This document shows, in pieces, positions 50,010-59,261 of a DNA stretch of 64,000 nucleotides. Origin of the DNA: DUQX01 sp050948825 (GTDB lineage Bacteria; Bacillota; Dethiobacteria; DTU022; UBA8154); the NCBI GenBank assembly GCA_050948825.1, contig JBMNEO010000009.1, forward strand, positions 1-64,000. Reading direction: 5' to 3'. The notes beneath the pieces are model-generated. The model was given only the letters and a program-made list of their open reading frames with translations. It ran no database searches and had not been told where the DNA came from. Each line of letters begins with the position of its first letter. Position 1 is the first letter of the stretch. The position numbers were made by a program, and so were the translations under genes.

Positions 50010-50086
50010 TGGCGGAGCTGACGGGGGTCGAACCCGCGATCTCCGGCGTGACAGGCCGGCATGTTAGGCCACTACACTACAGCTCC
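50010..50086 (-). tRNA. tRNA-Asp (GTC)
   Basis: Cloverleaf GGAGCTGTAGTGTAG... with CTGTCAC in the anticodon loop. The first tRNA transcribed in the cluster. Confidence 0.96.
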
Positions 50087-50270
50087 ACCTCGAAACATAG
50101 TATACACAATTATAATAGAAAAGTCAACTCCCCGGGCGGATAAAAAATGTGTTCATTTAATGTGCTCATTCTGTGATAATGTCATCCTGAGCAGATAAAA
50201 CTTAGATCAGGATGTTAAAAATATATCAGTCCGAAAAAATATGCAAAGGCGGTTAAGGTATTATTGCAGT

Positions 50271-50900
50271 TTATCTGTTAGCCGTTGCATAGTAAATAAG
50301 GCTTTGCAGCTCAATACTCAGGTCTACATTACGAACATGGACATTTTCCGGGACGCGCAGCTTCACGGGAGCAAAGTTAAAGATGACATTGATTCCGCTT
50401 TCAATAACCTTTTCCACTACCAACTGGGCCTGTTCGGCAGGAACCGTCGTCACGGCTACTTTAACATCGTATTTTTTAACGATCTCTTCTAATTTGGAAA
50501 TATCATTTATTTCAACATCAAGTATCCTCTGGCCAACGAGAGAAGCATCTATGTCAAATGCAGCGACAACATTTACATAAGGATTTTTTTGAACATTGTA
50601 GCGGATTAGTGCAATACCCAGATGCCCGGTGCCGATAACTGTTATATTGGTTTGTTCGTCCAGACCAATGATTTTGAGGATTTTTTCTCGCAGGAAAACA
50701 GTATTATAGCCGCTGCCCCGGGTACCAAAGGCACCAAAAAAGGCCAGATCTTTCCTTATTTGTTCTGCGGAAAAACCGGTCTCCTCACTCAATTCTTTAG
50801 AAGATATTATTTCAACATCATTGATAATAAGATTATCAAGTATACGCAAATAAACGGGCAGACGCCTGACAACCGACTTTGGCGCATATTTATGAGCCAT
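50271..50900 (-). CDS. rex: Redox-sensing transcriptional repressor Rex
   Basis: A 209-residue repressor. The winged-helix domain begins RLPVYLRILDNLI and includes GFSAEQIRKDLAFFGAFGTRG. The Rossmann NAD(H)-binding domain has VIGTGHLGIALI. Rex derepresses fermentative and anaerobic genes when NADH is high. Its start codon overlaps the mobB stop (TAATG). Confidence 0.96.
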   Translation of the reverse strand: MAHKYAPKSVVRRLPVYLRILDNLIINDVEIISSKELSEETGFSAEQIRKDLAFFGAFGTRGSGYNTVFLREKILKIIGLDEQTNITVIGTGHLGIALIRYNVQKNPYVNVVAAFDIDASLVGQRILDVEINDISKLEEIVKKYDVKVAVTTVPAEQAQLVVEKVIESGINVIFNFAPVKLRVPENVHVRNVDLSIELQSLIYYATANR

Positions 50901-51427
50901 TACTGTTCACCACCTTTTCTTAGTATAGAATCTTCTAATAAGCTGATCATACCTTCCAAATCGTCTTTTAATAGAACAGGAAGAGCTTTCGGCACAATAT
51001 CCATCAAAGCTTCTCTGTCTTCCTCTTGATCAAAGACTATTGCAAGCAATTGTTTCGGATTAATCTCTAATTTTCCTTTTATCCTTGACCAGATCTCGAT
51101 TTTTGGATAATCCCATCGTTTATAACCTTCCAATATTGCACAATCGATGTCCCCACAAAGAGGAACTATCTTTTCAGGTGGAGTATCCTTATCCATCCGG
51201 CGAAAAATACTCAGCCTCGATGGTGACGAAAGTACAACTGCACTGCTTCCCTCTTCAAAAAAATAAGAAGTATCACTGCCTGCTCTATCCACATCACCGT
51301 GGTCCAGGGGATCATGTTTGATTACCGCCACTTTATAGCCCTTTAAGCGCAATTCTTTTATTAGTTTTCGGATATATGTCGTTTTACCTGTTTTACTGTG
51401 GCCTACTATAGAAAATATCGGTATCAA
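50900..51427 (-). CDS. mobB: Molybdopterin-guanine dinucleotide biosynthesis protein MobB
   Basis: A 175-residue P-loop GTPase with FSIVGHSKTGKTTYI near the N-terminus and KVAVIKHDPLDHGDVDRAGSD. MobB aids MobA in loading guanine onto the cofactor, which links this gene to mobA and moaA at 14-16 kb. Confidence 0.92.
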   Translation of the reverse strand: MIPIFSIVGHSKTGKTTYIRKLIKELRLKGYKVAVIKHDPLDHGDVDRAGSDTSYFFEEGSSAVVLSSPSRLSIFRRMDKDTPPEKIVPLCGDIDCAILEGYKRWDYPKIEIWSRIKGKLEINPKQLLAIVFDQEEDREALMDIVPKALPVLLKDDLEGMISLLEDSILRKGGEQ

Positions 51428-51616
51428 TTCCTAATTGCCTCCTATAAGTAAATATTTTCATTTTAGACAAAGCAATGACTTTTATGGTTTTATGATCATC
51501 GTTTGCCTCTTTTAGGTCTATTATTATCCATTGTCATGGGCTTTTCCTGCGTTTCCCATTACTTGCTTTTATAATCAACAAATGGTAAACTTAACGGGAA
51601 AAAATACGCGGCTAAA

Positions 51617-52183
51617 CTAGAGGAGCCGCTCTAAAACAAGCAGGGAGGGAGGTTCGTTAATCTGGTTAATAATTGCATATTGGAGCACTGTAAAATGCTC
51701 CTGGTTTAAATTACTGCAATAATTAAGAAGAGTATTTTTTTCTTCCCTGCCCCCTTCATGGCCGCTGTAGACAACCACGGTAACAATTCCACCGGCGCAC
51801 AGCAGCTGCAAGCTTTTTGCAAGCGCTTCTACAGTAGAATCAGGGCGGGTAATTATTCTATGGTCACCTCCCGGCAGGTAACCAAGATTAAACATTACAG
51901 CAGCGACTTTTTCATGAACATGGTTATCCATATGTTCATGACCTGATTGTATCAGGTGCACACGATCCGCTAAATTATTCGACTCCAGAAGCCGGCGCGT
52001 GTTTGTCAGAGCTTCGGGCTGAATATCAAAAGAAAATACCTTTCCTTTTTCACCAACAATTTCGGCCAGGAATAAAGTATCATGGCCATTACCACACGTT
52101 GCATCTATTACCCGATCTCCATCTGAAACACAGGATGAAATATATTTCCTGGCCATCAGGACTGATTTATTAATAACGGCCAT
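51617..52183 (-). CDS. YtqB-like class I SAM methyltransferase (MnmM family)
   Basis: 188 residues. The SAM-binding motif is RVIDATCGNGHDTLFLA, and FDIQPEALTNTRRLL and MFNLGYLPGGDH follow, typical of YtqB. The YtqB/MnmM enzyme of Bacillus makes the final methylation of mnm5s2U34 in tRNA. Confidence 0.8.
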   Translation of the reverse strand: MAVINKSVLMARKYISSCVSDGDRVIDATCGNGHDTLFLAEIVGEKGKVFSFDIQPEALTNTRRLLESNNLADRVHLIQSGHEHMDNHVHEKVAAVMFNLGYLPGGDHRIITRPDSTVEALAKSLQLLCAGGIVTVVVYSGHEGGREEKNTLLNYCSNLNQEHFTVLQYAIINQINEPPSLLVLERLL

Positions 52184-52244
52184 AATTCTCCCCCTTTGGT
52201 TCGATTCTTTAATTTATATTACTTCGTGAGGTGTATGACATAGA

Positions 52245-53309
52245 ATGAAAAGAAACAAGATTTATTTATTGCTGCTAATGCTATGCTTAATTAGTGCATC
52301 GATCTTTACTTTTTTCTTGGCGGGCTGTAATACCACTCCAGAAGACCCCGTCAGCCCGGAAGAAGAAAACCCGAATACTGAATTAGAAGATCCCGAAATA
52401 ATTGAGCCGCCCCCGGTTGATGAAAGAGACCCGTCCCCCTACACCGGGCTTCCTGTTGACGAGATATTTGGCCGCCCTTATGCAATTATGATCGATAATC
52501 TTCCCGCGGCCAGACCCCAGTCAGGATTAAAGGATGCAGAACTGGTTTATGAAGTTCCTGTAGAAGGGGGAACCACACGGTTTATAACCTTCTGGCTGAC
52601 ACCTTATGAAAAAGATATCGGGCCCGTCCGCAGTGCCAGGCCGTATTTTGCATACCTTGCGAAAGAACAGGACGCCATCCTGGCGCACTGTGGATATTCT
52701 GTCCATACAGAAGCAGTAATTAAAGAAATTAATTTAAAACATATAGATGAACGTTTTAACTCGCTGTATTTCAAAAGAGAAAAAAGCAGAAACATGCCTC
52801 ATAACTTATATACAAACTTGTCCAGGCTGAGCCAGGGTGCAGAAAAATTCAACTATCTGCAAACTGAGGATGTAACCGTTGCCCCATTTTTCAATTTTGA
52901 AGAAAAGCAAGTACCCGAGAATATAGTATCACAAATTTCTATAAGCTTCATCTCTAACAACCTTGTAGAATACCGCTGGAACCCGCAGGGAATGTATACC
53001 CGATACAATGGAGGCAGCCTGTTTATTGATGCCAACGACGGTGAAGCGGTTGAGGTCAAAAACATCATTATTCAATTTGTCGATATCAGGACATTTACCG
53101 ATGAAGGCCATTTGAATATCACAATGCTAGGAAAAGGAAACGGGCTTTATTTTTCAGAAGGCAGTGTGCAAGAAATTATGTGGCAAAAGGACAGTTACAG
53201 CGAAAGAACGCGTTTCCTGGATAAAAACGGACGGGATATTAAACTATCAAAGGGAAATACCTGGATCCATCTCGTTCCTCAGTACGGTAAAGTAGAATGG
53301 TCTTTTTAG
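52245..53309 (+). CDS. DUF3048 (YerB-like) lipoprotein
   Basis: A 354-residue secreted lipoprotein. The signal helix ends in the lipobox FFLAGC (cysteine near residue 28), followed by a proline/glutamate-rich linker. The DUF3048 domain has RPYAIMIDNLPAARPQSGL and RFITFWLTPYEKDIGPVRSARPYF. Its role is unknown. It is divergent from the methyltransferase gene. Confidence 0.88.
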   Translation: MKRNKIYLLLLMLCLISASIFTFFLAGCNTTPEDPVSPEEENPNTELEDPEIIEPPPVDERDPSPYTGLPVDEIFGRPYAIMIDNLPAARPQSGLKDAELVYEVPVEGGTTRFITFWLTPYEKDIGPVRSARPYFAYLAKEQDAILAHCGYSVHTEAVIKEINLKHIDERFNSLYFKREKSRNMPHNLYTNLSRLSQGAEKFNYLQTEDVTVAPFFNFEEKQVPENIVSQISISFISNNLVEYRWNPQGMYTRYNGGSLFIDANDGEAVEVKNIIIQFVDIRTFTDEGHLNITMLGKGNGLYFSEGSVQEIMWQKDSYSERTRFLDKNGRDIKLSKGNTWIHLVPQYGKVEWSF

Positions 53310-53340
53310 GAGGAACTTTTTAGGGTGTTTTAAAAACCTT

Positions 53341-54048
53341 TCAAGTCAAAATCATTTCCTTATTCCTGTCCCGGACCTGTTTCTTGCTGATGAACAAGTT
53401 TCCCTGAGAATCCATGCCGGCATATAAAACATCTTTGATTGTTAGATTGCGTTTTTTTAATTCATCCTCCAGCCAGGAATGGCTTAAATTGAGATAGCCC
53501 AAATTTTCCTGAATGACCTCACTGTCCAATACAAGAGGAAGAGGAATATCTTCGTGTAAGGGAGTAATATTTAAATCTTCCAGGTTGACCGGCCTTTTCG
53601 TACTTTTTACTAAAACGGTCAATTCTCCGGTTGTTTCAAGGATCGCATATTCCACATCGGAGATGTTAAAAATATTTTTCTCGCGCAGCTGGCCCATTAA
53701 ATCATTGATATTATACCGTTGCCTGCGCATTTCCTTATCCATGATCTCTCCCCTGAAAATAAGAACGCTTGGGCAACCATCAACAATTCTCCTTAAGGAT
53801 TTAAACTTTAAACATAAATAAGAAAGCAAAACCTCTGCGCTAACGAGGACTGACATGGGAACTAAACCTATATAGAGCGGAACCGCCAAATCTTCTAATG
53901 GAAATACCGCCACTTCAGCAATCATAATCGCTACAACCAGGTCAAAAGTTGAAAGCTGGCCCACTTCTCTCTTGCCCATTAAACGCATTACAAACAAAAC
54001 AGAGAGATAGATAAATAAGGTCCGGCAAACAATACCAATAATAGTCAA
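53341..54048 (-). CDS. DUF421 (YetF-like) membrane protein
   Basis: 235 residues. Three N-terminal helices include FVMRLMGKREVGQLSTFDLVV, and a cytoplasmic domain with VDGCPSVLIFRGEIM follows. The family occurs widely in sporulating Bacillota; function unknown. Confidence 0.88.
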   Translation of the reverse strand: MTIIGIVCRTLFIYLSVLFVMRLMGKREVGQLSTFDLVVAIMIAEVAVFPLEDLAVPLYIGLVPMSVLVSAEVLLSYLCLKFKSLRRIVDGCPSVLIFRGEIMDKEMRRQRYNINDLMGQLREKNIFNISDVEYAILETTGELTVLVKSTKRPVNLEDLNITPLHEDIPLPLVLDSEVIQENLGYLNLSHSWLEDELKKRNLTIKDVLYAGMDSQGNLFISKKQVRDRNKEMILT

Positions 54049-54140
54049 TTAAATCACCCTTTATATTTTCCCCTGGGGGGCTTAAAATACAAAGGTTATT
54101 ATACCCTTTCCTTTTGGGTTGTTACTAACTGGAATGTTGC

Positions 54141-54422
54141 TCAGTATATTTCTTTTTCAAGATTAATAATTTGGACGTGCGAATCCTGGTCGATAAAATT
54201 GATAACTTTTCCCATAAGCCTTTCAATGTAAGCTTTCTCATTGCTTACAACTGTAAAACCTATTGTTGATCTCCTTATTACATCAAGATATCCAACTTCA
54301 GCAATAGAAATATTAAAGCGGTGTTTTAACCTCTCTATTATGCTTCTAATAATTTGCCTTTTTTCTTTTAAAGAATTGCCATCCATTAAGTGCAGCTCCA
54401 GCTTGCAAATACCTACAAACAT
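54141..54422 (-). CDS. DUF503 (YlxP-like) protein
   Basis: A 93-residue protein starting MFVGICKLELHLMDGNSLKEKR, the DUF503 signature, with SIAEVGYLD and TIGFTVVSNE. YlxP is usually encoded in nusA-infB operons; here it stands alone. Function unknown. Confidence 0.9.
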   Translation of the reverse strand: MFVGICKLELHLMDGNSLKEKRQIIRSIIERLKHRFNISIAEVGYLDVIRRSTIGFTVVSNEKAYIERLMGKVINFIDQDSHVQIINLEKEIY

Positions 54423-54511
54423 AACTCAGATTATGCCGGCCATTTACCAGGCAGGAAAAGGCTGACTCCTCCTTCCGCTTTCACATCGTTATCATTAACA
54501 AGATTCAAGTA

Positions 54512-55360
54512 TCAAGAAAAAAATAAATTCGCCAGCTCAAATTTCAAGCCGTCTGCGGCGGCGACTACTTTAACCCCCAGCTCTTCCTCGAGTTTCCGGG
54601 CAAGGAGGTAGGGTTTCTGCTGCAGCATGGTCATACCAAAATGCGTTAAAATAGCTGTTTTCGGTTTTATCCCATCAATTATTCTTTTTGCCTGGTTGAA
54701 GGTTAAATGAAAAATATTTTCATTGACGTAATCCTGAAAAATTACCACATTTATAATCAGCAGATCGGCGTCTCCGTAATAATCTATTAACTCGGGGAAA
54801 AAAGCCGTGTCTGAAATTAAAGATATACAGCCGTACGGTAAATAAAATTTTACCCCGTATGTTTCTACGGGATGTTGATGCCTTACGGGAGTCATAACTG
54901 AAAAAGTCACGCGATCTATTATTTTGCCTTCTTTCAGATTTCCTATCTCGTCCAAAAATTCCCGCACATAAAACTGCACTACAGGATCCGGAGCATTAAG
55001 AGCATCCCCGGGAGCATATAAAAACCCTTTTTTATTTCTACCACCATTGGTCATGGATTCAATAATTACATTAACATCGTTGGAATGATCCAGATGGCGG
55101 TGAGTTAAAATGATCCCGTTTAAGGTGGAAGGATCGAGTTTTGGGCGGGACGAAAAGCACCTGAGAAGTGACCCGGGGCCGGGATCGACCAAAATTGCCT
55201 CTCCGCCCAATGAAAACCAAAGGCCCCCGGATGCCCTCAACTGTCTCGAAACGACAAAACGCGCACCTGCAGTTCCCAAAAACTTTATAAAGTCACCTTG
55301 ATGGATATTCTTTTTCTTTGTATCCACATAATCACCATATTTTTCTACTAAGCTCAACAT
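54512..55360 (-). CDS. MBL-fold (RNase Z-like) hydrolase
   Basis: About 282 residues with metal-binding motif THRHLDHSND (HXHXDH variant) and LISDTAFFPEL, ending TAILTHFGMTMLQQ. This differs from tRNase Z in lacking its exosite. The start is unclear: ATG 55360 lacks a site, GTG 55327 is an option, and the longest frame reaches 55531 through the divergent SPW gene. Confidence 0.8.
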   Translation of the reverse strand: MLSLVEKYGDYVDTKKKNIHQGDFIKFLGTAGARFVVSRQLRASGGLWFSLGGEAILVDPGPGSLLRCFSSRPKLDPSTLNGIILTHRHLDHSNDVNVIIESMTNGGRNKKGFLYAPGDALNAPDPVVQFYVREFLDEIGNLKEGKIIDRVTFSVMTPVRHQHPVETYGVKFYLPYGCISLISDTAFFPELIDYYGDADLLIINVVIFQDYVNENIFHLTFNQAKRIIDGIKPKTAILTHFGMTMLQQKPYLLARKLEEELGVKVVAAADGLKFELANLFFS

Positions 55361-55520
55361 AATACAATATACCACAAAGTTGGTTAAATAAAAAAGCTTT
55401 CCTGTAATGTTTTCTATAAAGTTTAGTAAAAAAATCATCGGTTCCGGCGGGTTTTTGCCACGGCCAAGTATATTTTTCCTTAATAACGGCAATGATATTT
55501 GCGGAAGGGAGGGATATTCT

Positions 55521-55703
55521 ATGATGACCACATTTCATATTATTCACCTGATTGTAGGCATTTGGTTAGCAATAGTTAACTTTTCTCCAGTCATGAGTTC
55601 TACAACCCTGGCCTGGAATAACGTTATTATAGGAGTCATTGTCGCTGTATACAATGCATACTATCTTTTCGCACGAAAAAACGTGGACGTCCAACAATCT
55701 TAG
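55521..55703 (+). CDS. SPW-repeat small membrane protein
   Basis: A 60-residue protein with two helices, VGIWLAIVNFSP and AWNNVIIGVIVAVYNAYYLF, matching one SPW repeat. AAGGGAGGG precedes the ATG. A terminator follows. Function unknown. Confidence 0.7.
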   Translation: MMTTFHIIHLIVGIWLAIVNFSPVMSSTTLAWNNVIIGVIVAVYNAYYLFARKNVDVQQS

Positions 55704-55817
55704 ATGCGCTATTTCCAGACAAGTCATCCCCCATTATTGTTAATTGTTAACTAAAACAATAAGTGTAATATCTTTTGCATCCTTAATAACAATATTGTTA
55801 TAAGTTCTTTGAACAGC

Positions 55818-55856
55818 AACACGGGTGGCCTCATAGCGCCACCTGTGTTTTTTTTA
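55818..55856 (+). terminator. Terminator after the SPW gene
   Basis: ACACGGGTGGC/GCCACCTGTGT hairpin followed by eight T on the plus strand. Confidence 0.85.
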
Positions 55857-55859
55857 AAA

Positions 55860-56645
55860 TTAACAGTGCTTAAAATGAGCCTTTCTTTTTTCCAGGAATG
55901 ATACCACTCCTTCGCGGGCATCTTCCGTCATAAAGGCTCTGTCGAGCAGGTCTCTTTCCACTGTTAAGCCTTCCTCCAGGGAGGAACATATTCCCCTGTT
56001 AACCGTTTCTTTAACAAGCTTTACAGCAACGCCGGGCCGGGAAGCAAGCTGGTGTGCAAGTTCTTTGGCGGCGGGAAGGAGTTCGCTGTGCGGAACGACC
56101 CGGTTTACCAGACCGGCGGCTAAAGACGCGGAGGCGGTAAGAGGCTCACCTAAAAAAAGCATCTCTTTGGCCAGAGATGTGCCGATCAAGCGTGGCAGCC
56201 TCTGCGTACCTCCCCCGCCGGGGAATAGCCCCAGTTTAATTTCCGGCAACCCCAACAGAGCTTTCTCTGAAGCCAGCCGGATATCGCAGGCAAGGGCAAG
56301 TTCCAGGCCGCCACCCAGCGCATAACCGTTAATTGCCGCCAGCGTAGGAATAGGCAAATTTTCCAGGAGATTAAATGAATCATGTATTTTTTTTGTATAC
56401 AAGAGAGAGGATGCGGAATTACTGATTATATTTGCAAGGTCATTAATATCCGCACCAGCCATAAAAGCCTTTTCGCCTGCCCCGGTAACAACCATTGCTC
56501 TGCAAAAACTATTATTGTTCATCTCCCTGAAGCAATCATCGAGTTGCTCAATAACTTCGATGCTCAAGACATTCATGGGAGGATTATCAATCACAACTAC
56601 AGTGATATCATCCTCCTGTGTCCAGTAAACAAACCTTTCCGGCAT
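55860..56645 (-). CDS. Enoyl-CoA hydratase/isomerase (crotonase family)
   Basis: A 261-residue crotonase. The oxyanion-hole motif AFMAGADINDLA and the active-site glutamates in ALGGGLELALACDIRLA and LPEIKLGLFPGGGGTQRLPR are all present. The substrate is unknown; it may serve fatty or aromatic acid breakdown. It stands alone, without a beta-oxidation operon. Confidence 0.92.
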   Translation of the reverse strand: MPERFVYWTQEDDITVVVIDNPPMNVLSIEVIEQLDDCFREMNNNSFCRAMVVTGAGEKAFMAGADINDLANIISNSASSLLYTKKIHDSFNLLENLPIPTLAAINGYALGGGLELALACDIRLASEKALLGLPEIKLGLFPGGGGTQRLPRLIGTSLAKEMLFLGEPLTASASLAAGLVNRVVPHSELLPAAKELAHQLASRPGVAVKLVKETVNRGICSSLEEGLTVERDLLDRAFMTEDAREGVVSFLEKRKAHFKHC

Positions 56646-56925
56646 ATTAATTCTCCCTTTCTAATTTTTTTAATTATTTTTAGCATTGAGCTTTATATTC
56701 AATAAGTTTTTTTATACACCTTCAATACCTTCAATAATCTTACTCTTTGAATTGCATCATGTAAAATATTAAGACCAGTGCCTTTTGCAAGTGATCTTTT
56801 ATTATGAACATTAACGATCATTAAAGATGATATTATGTCATTGTTTCAGATTAAACACACAAACTTTCTTCCGCATCTTGATTATTCATTTTTAATATGC
56901 TAAAATATAGCTTGAAAGAAAGCCT
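56646..56925. other. Gene-free spacer before tRNA-Leu
   Basis: About 280 A/T-rich nt; no gene seen. Confidence 0.5.
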
Positions 56926-57009
56926 GTCGGGGTGGCGGAACAGGCAGACGCGCACGTTTGAGGGGCGTGTGGTTACACCGTGTGGGTTCGAGTCCCATCC
57001 CCGACACCA
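56926..57009 (+). tRNA. tRNA-Leu (GAG)
   Basis: Class II tRNA, 84 nt, GTCGGGGTGGCGGAACAGGC with a CACGT anticodon stem, loop TTGAGGG (GAG) and encoded CCA. It marks the left end of the accessory region. Confidence 0.95.
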
Positions 57010-57060
57010 GCGTTATGCTCACTTATATTAGAGTTACTAAAAGAAACACAATAAACACCA

Positions 57061-57090
57061 AAAGCCTCCTAACTAAAGGAGGCCTATTTG
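57061..57090 (+). terminator. Terminator after tRNA-Leu
   Basis: GCCTCCT/AGGAGGC hairpin (57064-57083) followed by a short T-rich run. Confidence 0.6.
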
Positions 57091-57100
57091 TTTGTTGGTT

Positions 57101-57284
57101 TTATTGTTTAGTTTGAGTATATCGTTCTCGAATGTTTTTTTGCCCCGAAAATAGCCCTACCGCACTCAAACCTAAAGCTACGCCTATTACAATAGCCTCA
57201 AATATTTTCGTTTCACTGTAAAATGTTACACAAAAGATGCTGCCAAACCCAAAAATTATTGTCTTAGCAATTACGGTTTTTCAT
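57101..57284 (-). pseudogene. Small two-helix membrane protein, frameshifted at its start
   Basis: From the C-terminal side a good frame reads VIAKTIIFGFGSIFCVTFYS, then FEAIVIGVALGLSAVGLFSG and ends KQ, about 60 residues. It opens only at codon 3. The ATG at 57284 is one base out of frame across AAAAA; removing one A gives MKTVIAKT and a clean gene. It overlaps the gene upstream. Function unknown. Confidence 0.5.
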
Positions 57285-57417
57285 CCTCAGGTTCTATTTG
57301 TATTGCTGGCGATTCGTCCGAGGTTTCTGGAATGTTAGTAAGCAAGCAAGCAATGAGCCAAAACTGCTCCAACAGCATCATCACCTGGTGAAAAAGCTCG
57401 AATGATTGATCCCCCAT
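57271..57417 (-). CDS. Small protein of unknown function (48 residues)
   Basis: From ATG 57417: MGDQSFELFHQVMMLLEQFW and onward, a hydrophobic middle and an acidic end (IEPEDEKP). Weak AAGG upstream. Its end overlaps the start of the frameshifted membrane protein. I do not recognise it. Confidence 0.45.
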   Translation of the reverse strand: MGDQSFELFHQVMMLLEQFWLIACLLTNIPETSDESPAIQIEPEDEKP

Positions 57418-57479
57418 GCCAATACAAACCTTAAACAAAGAAAAATCCAAAAAGTGTCATCCGTGCCCTGTGTGGAGCT

Positions 57480-57656
57480 TCATTCGCTGTAGGGCCATTC
57501 GAAGACTGTCTTGACACTTTTGCCGGAATAGTATAATGCTTCGGTTATTTTGTCCGAGGTTGATTTAAGATAAGAGCTTCGAGATATTTTGAGGCGGTAT
57601 TGAGTGTCGGTAAGAAAATAGCTTAATATTAATATTACAATTAAAAGCCATCCCGG
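57480..57656 (-). other. Open frame with one membrane helix, no clear start
   Basis: A 58-codon frame after TAG reads WLLIVILILSYFLTDTQYRL and ends SVKTVFEWPYSE. It looks like a real small membrane protein by composition but has no start codon or ribosome site in frame. It may be decayed or frameshifted like its neighbour. Confidence 0.35.
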
Positions 57657-57753
57657 CTAAGATAAAACAACGAAAGAATATTTGACATATAAGTATATTA
57701 AGTACTTGTGATTTAAAACTAACATAGATTAATTAAATTTGAAGGTGTATTAA

Positions 57754-57933
57754 ACGCCAGGTTTCAATGGTACCGGTCCTTTAGGTCAGGGTGTTATGAC
57801 AGGCAGAGGCCGTGGTTATTGTGCTTCTCCTGGGCAAAATACTCCCCATGGTCGCTCTTTCGGTCGTCCACGGCTTGGTATGGGATTTAGGAGAGGACGG
57901 ACTCTGGTTTTGCCGCGGTTTTTGGTAGGATGA
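57754..57933 (+). CDS. DUF5320-like Gly/Arg-rich small protein with ACG start position
   Basis: A 59-residue protein reading PGFNGTGPLGQGVMTGRGRG, with YCASPG, very like the DUF5320 start (MPGFDGTGPMGRGPMTGGGRG). The codon where ATG is expected is ACG (57754-57756), with GAAGGTG 7 nt upstream. Either it is non-AUG initiated, a C-for-T mutation has silenced it, or the base is wrong. DUF5320 proteins accompany metal or redox proteins in anaerobes; function unknown. Confidence 0.65.
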   Translation, partial: TPGFNGTGPLGQGVMTGRGRGYCASPGQNTPHGRSFGRPRLGMGFRRGRTLVLPRFLVG

Positions 57934-57937
57934 TATT

Positions 57938-57970
57938 ATCGGGCACCTAACACAGGTGCCCGATTTTTGG
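57938..57970 (+). terminator. Terminator after the DUF5320-like gene
   Basis: ATCGGGCACCT/AGGTGCCCGAT hairpin with TTTTT, showing the small gene is a transcription unit. Confidence 0.85.
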
Positions 57971-58027
57971 AAGTTGCTAATTCATTTGCCATATTTAAAT
58001 TTAATTATGCTTTTCTTTAATAAATCT

Positions 58028-58387
58028 TCACCTGATCCTTAATTTGTTATCTTTATAAACACAGAATTTCCCGATTATTTTTGTTTGATATTGCTGCATA
58101 ATTTTTTGGACAACATTCACTTTCTGGGCAGAATTAAAATCTTCAAGACGCAATATTAGTATTCCTGCATGAGAAAAATTGGAACTGAAAACTAATTCAC
58201 CAAAATCCTTATCCATAGTAAGAACCATTCGGTTTTCTCGGGTTGCGAGTTTTAAAATTTCATCGTCCGGCATACGTGGGTCCAGTTTTCTAATACTCTT
58301 TGTGTCATATCCCTGCGCATTAAGCCAATTTTCTACTTTTTTCCCTACACCAACATCTATTAAAAATTTAAGCCCTTTTTCCCCCAT
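58028..58387 (-). CDS. DUF5615 PIN-like putative toxin
   Basis: About 119 residues from MGEKGLKFLIDVGVGKKVE. The acidic motifs DVGVG, PDDEIL and TMDKDFGEL match the PIN-like DUF5615 family, which is usually the toxin-like partner of DUF433. It follows the DUF433 gene with 1 nt between them; the longer frame to 58477 overlaps that gene. Confidence 0.85.
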   Translation of the reverse strand: MGEKGLKFLIDVGVGKKVENWLNAQGYDTKSIRKLDPRMPDDEILKLATRENRMVLTMDKDFGELVFSSNFSHAGILILRLEDFNSAQKVNVVQKIMQQYQTKIIGKFCVYKDNKLRIR

Positions 58388-58388
58388 T

Positions 58389-58640
58389 TTAATTCCCTGC
58401 GTCAACCAAAAAGACGCGCTCTTCTCCAATCCTCTCAGCTGCATAAAGAAGAACGGCCTGTATGTCTTCCTGCTCAAGCTCAGGATAATCTTCTAAAAGG
58501 TCATGCTGGGACACCCCCCCGGCAAGTGCTTTAAGTATCTGCTCTACCGTTATCCTAAGGCCCCTGATTACAGGTTTACCCACCATAATTTTAGGATCTA
58601 TGGTTATTCTTTGGAGAAGCTTTTGGGGCTGTTCATCCAT
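58389..58640 (-). CDS. DUF433 putative antitoxin
   Basis: An 83-residue DUF433 protein with RITIDPKIMVGKPVIRGLRI, a winged-helix fold, paired with DUF5615 in a presumed type II toxin-antitoxin module. Confidence 0.88.
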   Translation of the reverse strand: MDEQPQKLLQRITIDPKIMVGKPVIRGLRITVEQILKALAGGVSQHDLLEDYPELEQEDIQAVLLYAAERIGEERVFLVDAGN

Positions 58641-58803
58641 AACAATTTACCTCCCAAATATTGAAGCTTTATTTTATTTTAGCATCATTATTTTATCACA
58701 ATAATATTAAAAAAACATGTACCTATGATCAACAGCAATATATTCTGAATTGACATACTTCTAGCGCTGAAGCGTAAATTTATCGGCACCAGAGAAAATA
58801 AAG

Positions 58804-58908
58804 ATGTTTGTCCAACAGGCCGGCTTTGCTTACATGGCCCTTTCCCAGCTGAACGGCAAAGTCATGATTTACCTGACCCTGCCTGAAGAAGTAGTCACGA
58901 ACAGTTAA
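58804..58908 (+). other. Unassigned short open frame
   Basis: MFVQQAGFAYMALSQLNGKV and onward, ending VVTNS: 34 residues, no ribosome site. Its composition looks protein-like, so it may be a scrap of a lost gene. I do not recognise it. Confidence 0.25.
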
Positions 58909-58939
58909 ATTGCCCCCTTGCTAGAAACGTGCAGCAAAA

Positions 58940-59108
58940 CTATCTTTCTTCTTTTCTTTCGTACATACGCGCGTCAGCTGCAGCCAACAGCTGATCGAGA
59001 CTTTCGCCGTCTTCAGGGAAAATAGCCATACCACTACTTAAACCGATTTTGATATCTTTAAAATAATTAGAAGCGTTAACTTTATTTTCAATCCTCTGCG
59101 TTAAAAAA
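58940..59108 (-). pseudogene. C-terminal fragment of a GGDEF (diguanylate cyclase-type) domain
   Basis: The minus frame ends IGLSSGMAIFPEDGESLDQL followed by LAAADARMYERKEER and TAG. This is the end of a GGDEF domain. The GG(D/E)EF motif and everything before are missing, cut where the transposase fragment begins. Confidence 0.75.
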
Positions 59109-59261
59109 GAAGATGATTATAAAGAGCTGGGACGTTTTTCCGATAAAAAAGATGGCGCTTTTTACCGCGTCCACGAATTTAAGGAAGAACTGTACGGGAA
59201 ATGCTATCGCTTTCTGGTTAAGGTGGCTAACATTGTTAAGACATTTTTTGGCCTTGTATAA
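59103..59261 (+). pseudogene. Fragment of an IS1634-like transposase
   Basis: The plus frame reads DDYKELGRFSDKKDGAFYRV, then HEFKEELYGKCYRFLV, a segment I recognise from IS1634/IS4-type transposases, before diverging and stopping. No terminal repeats are seen. Confidence 0.6.
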
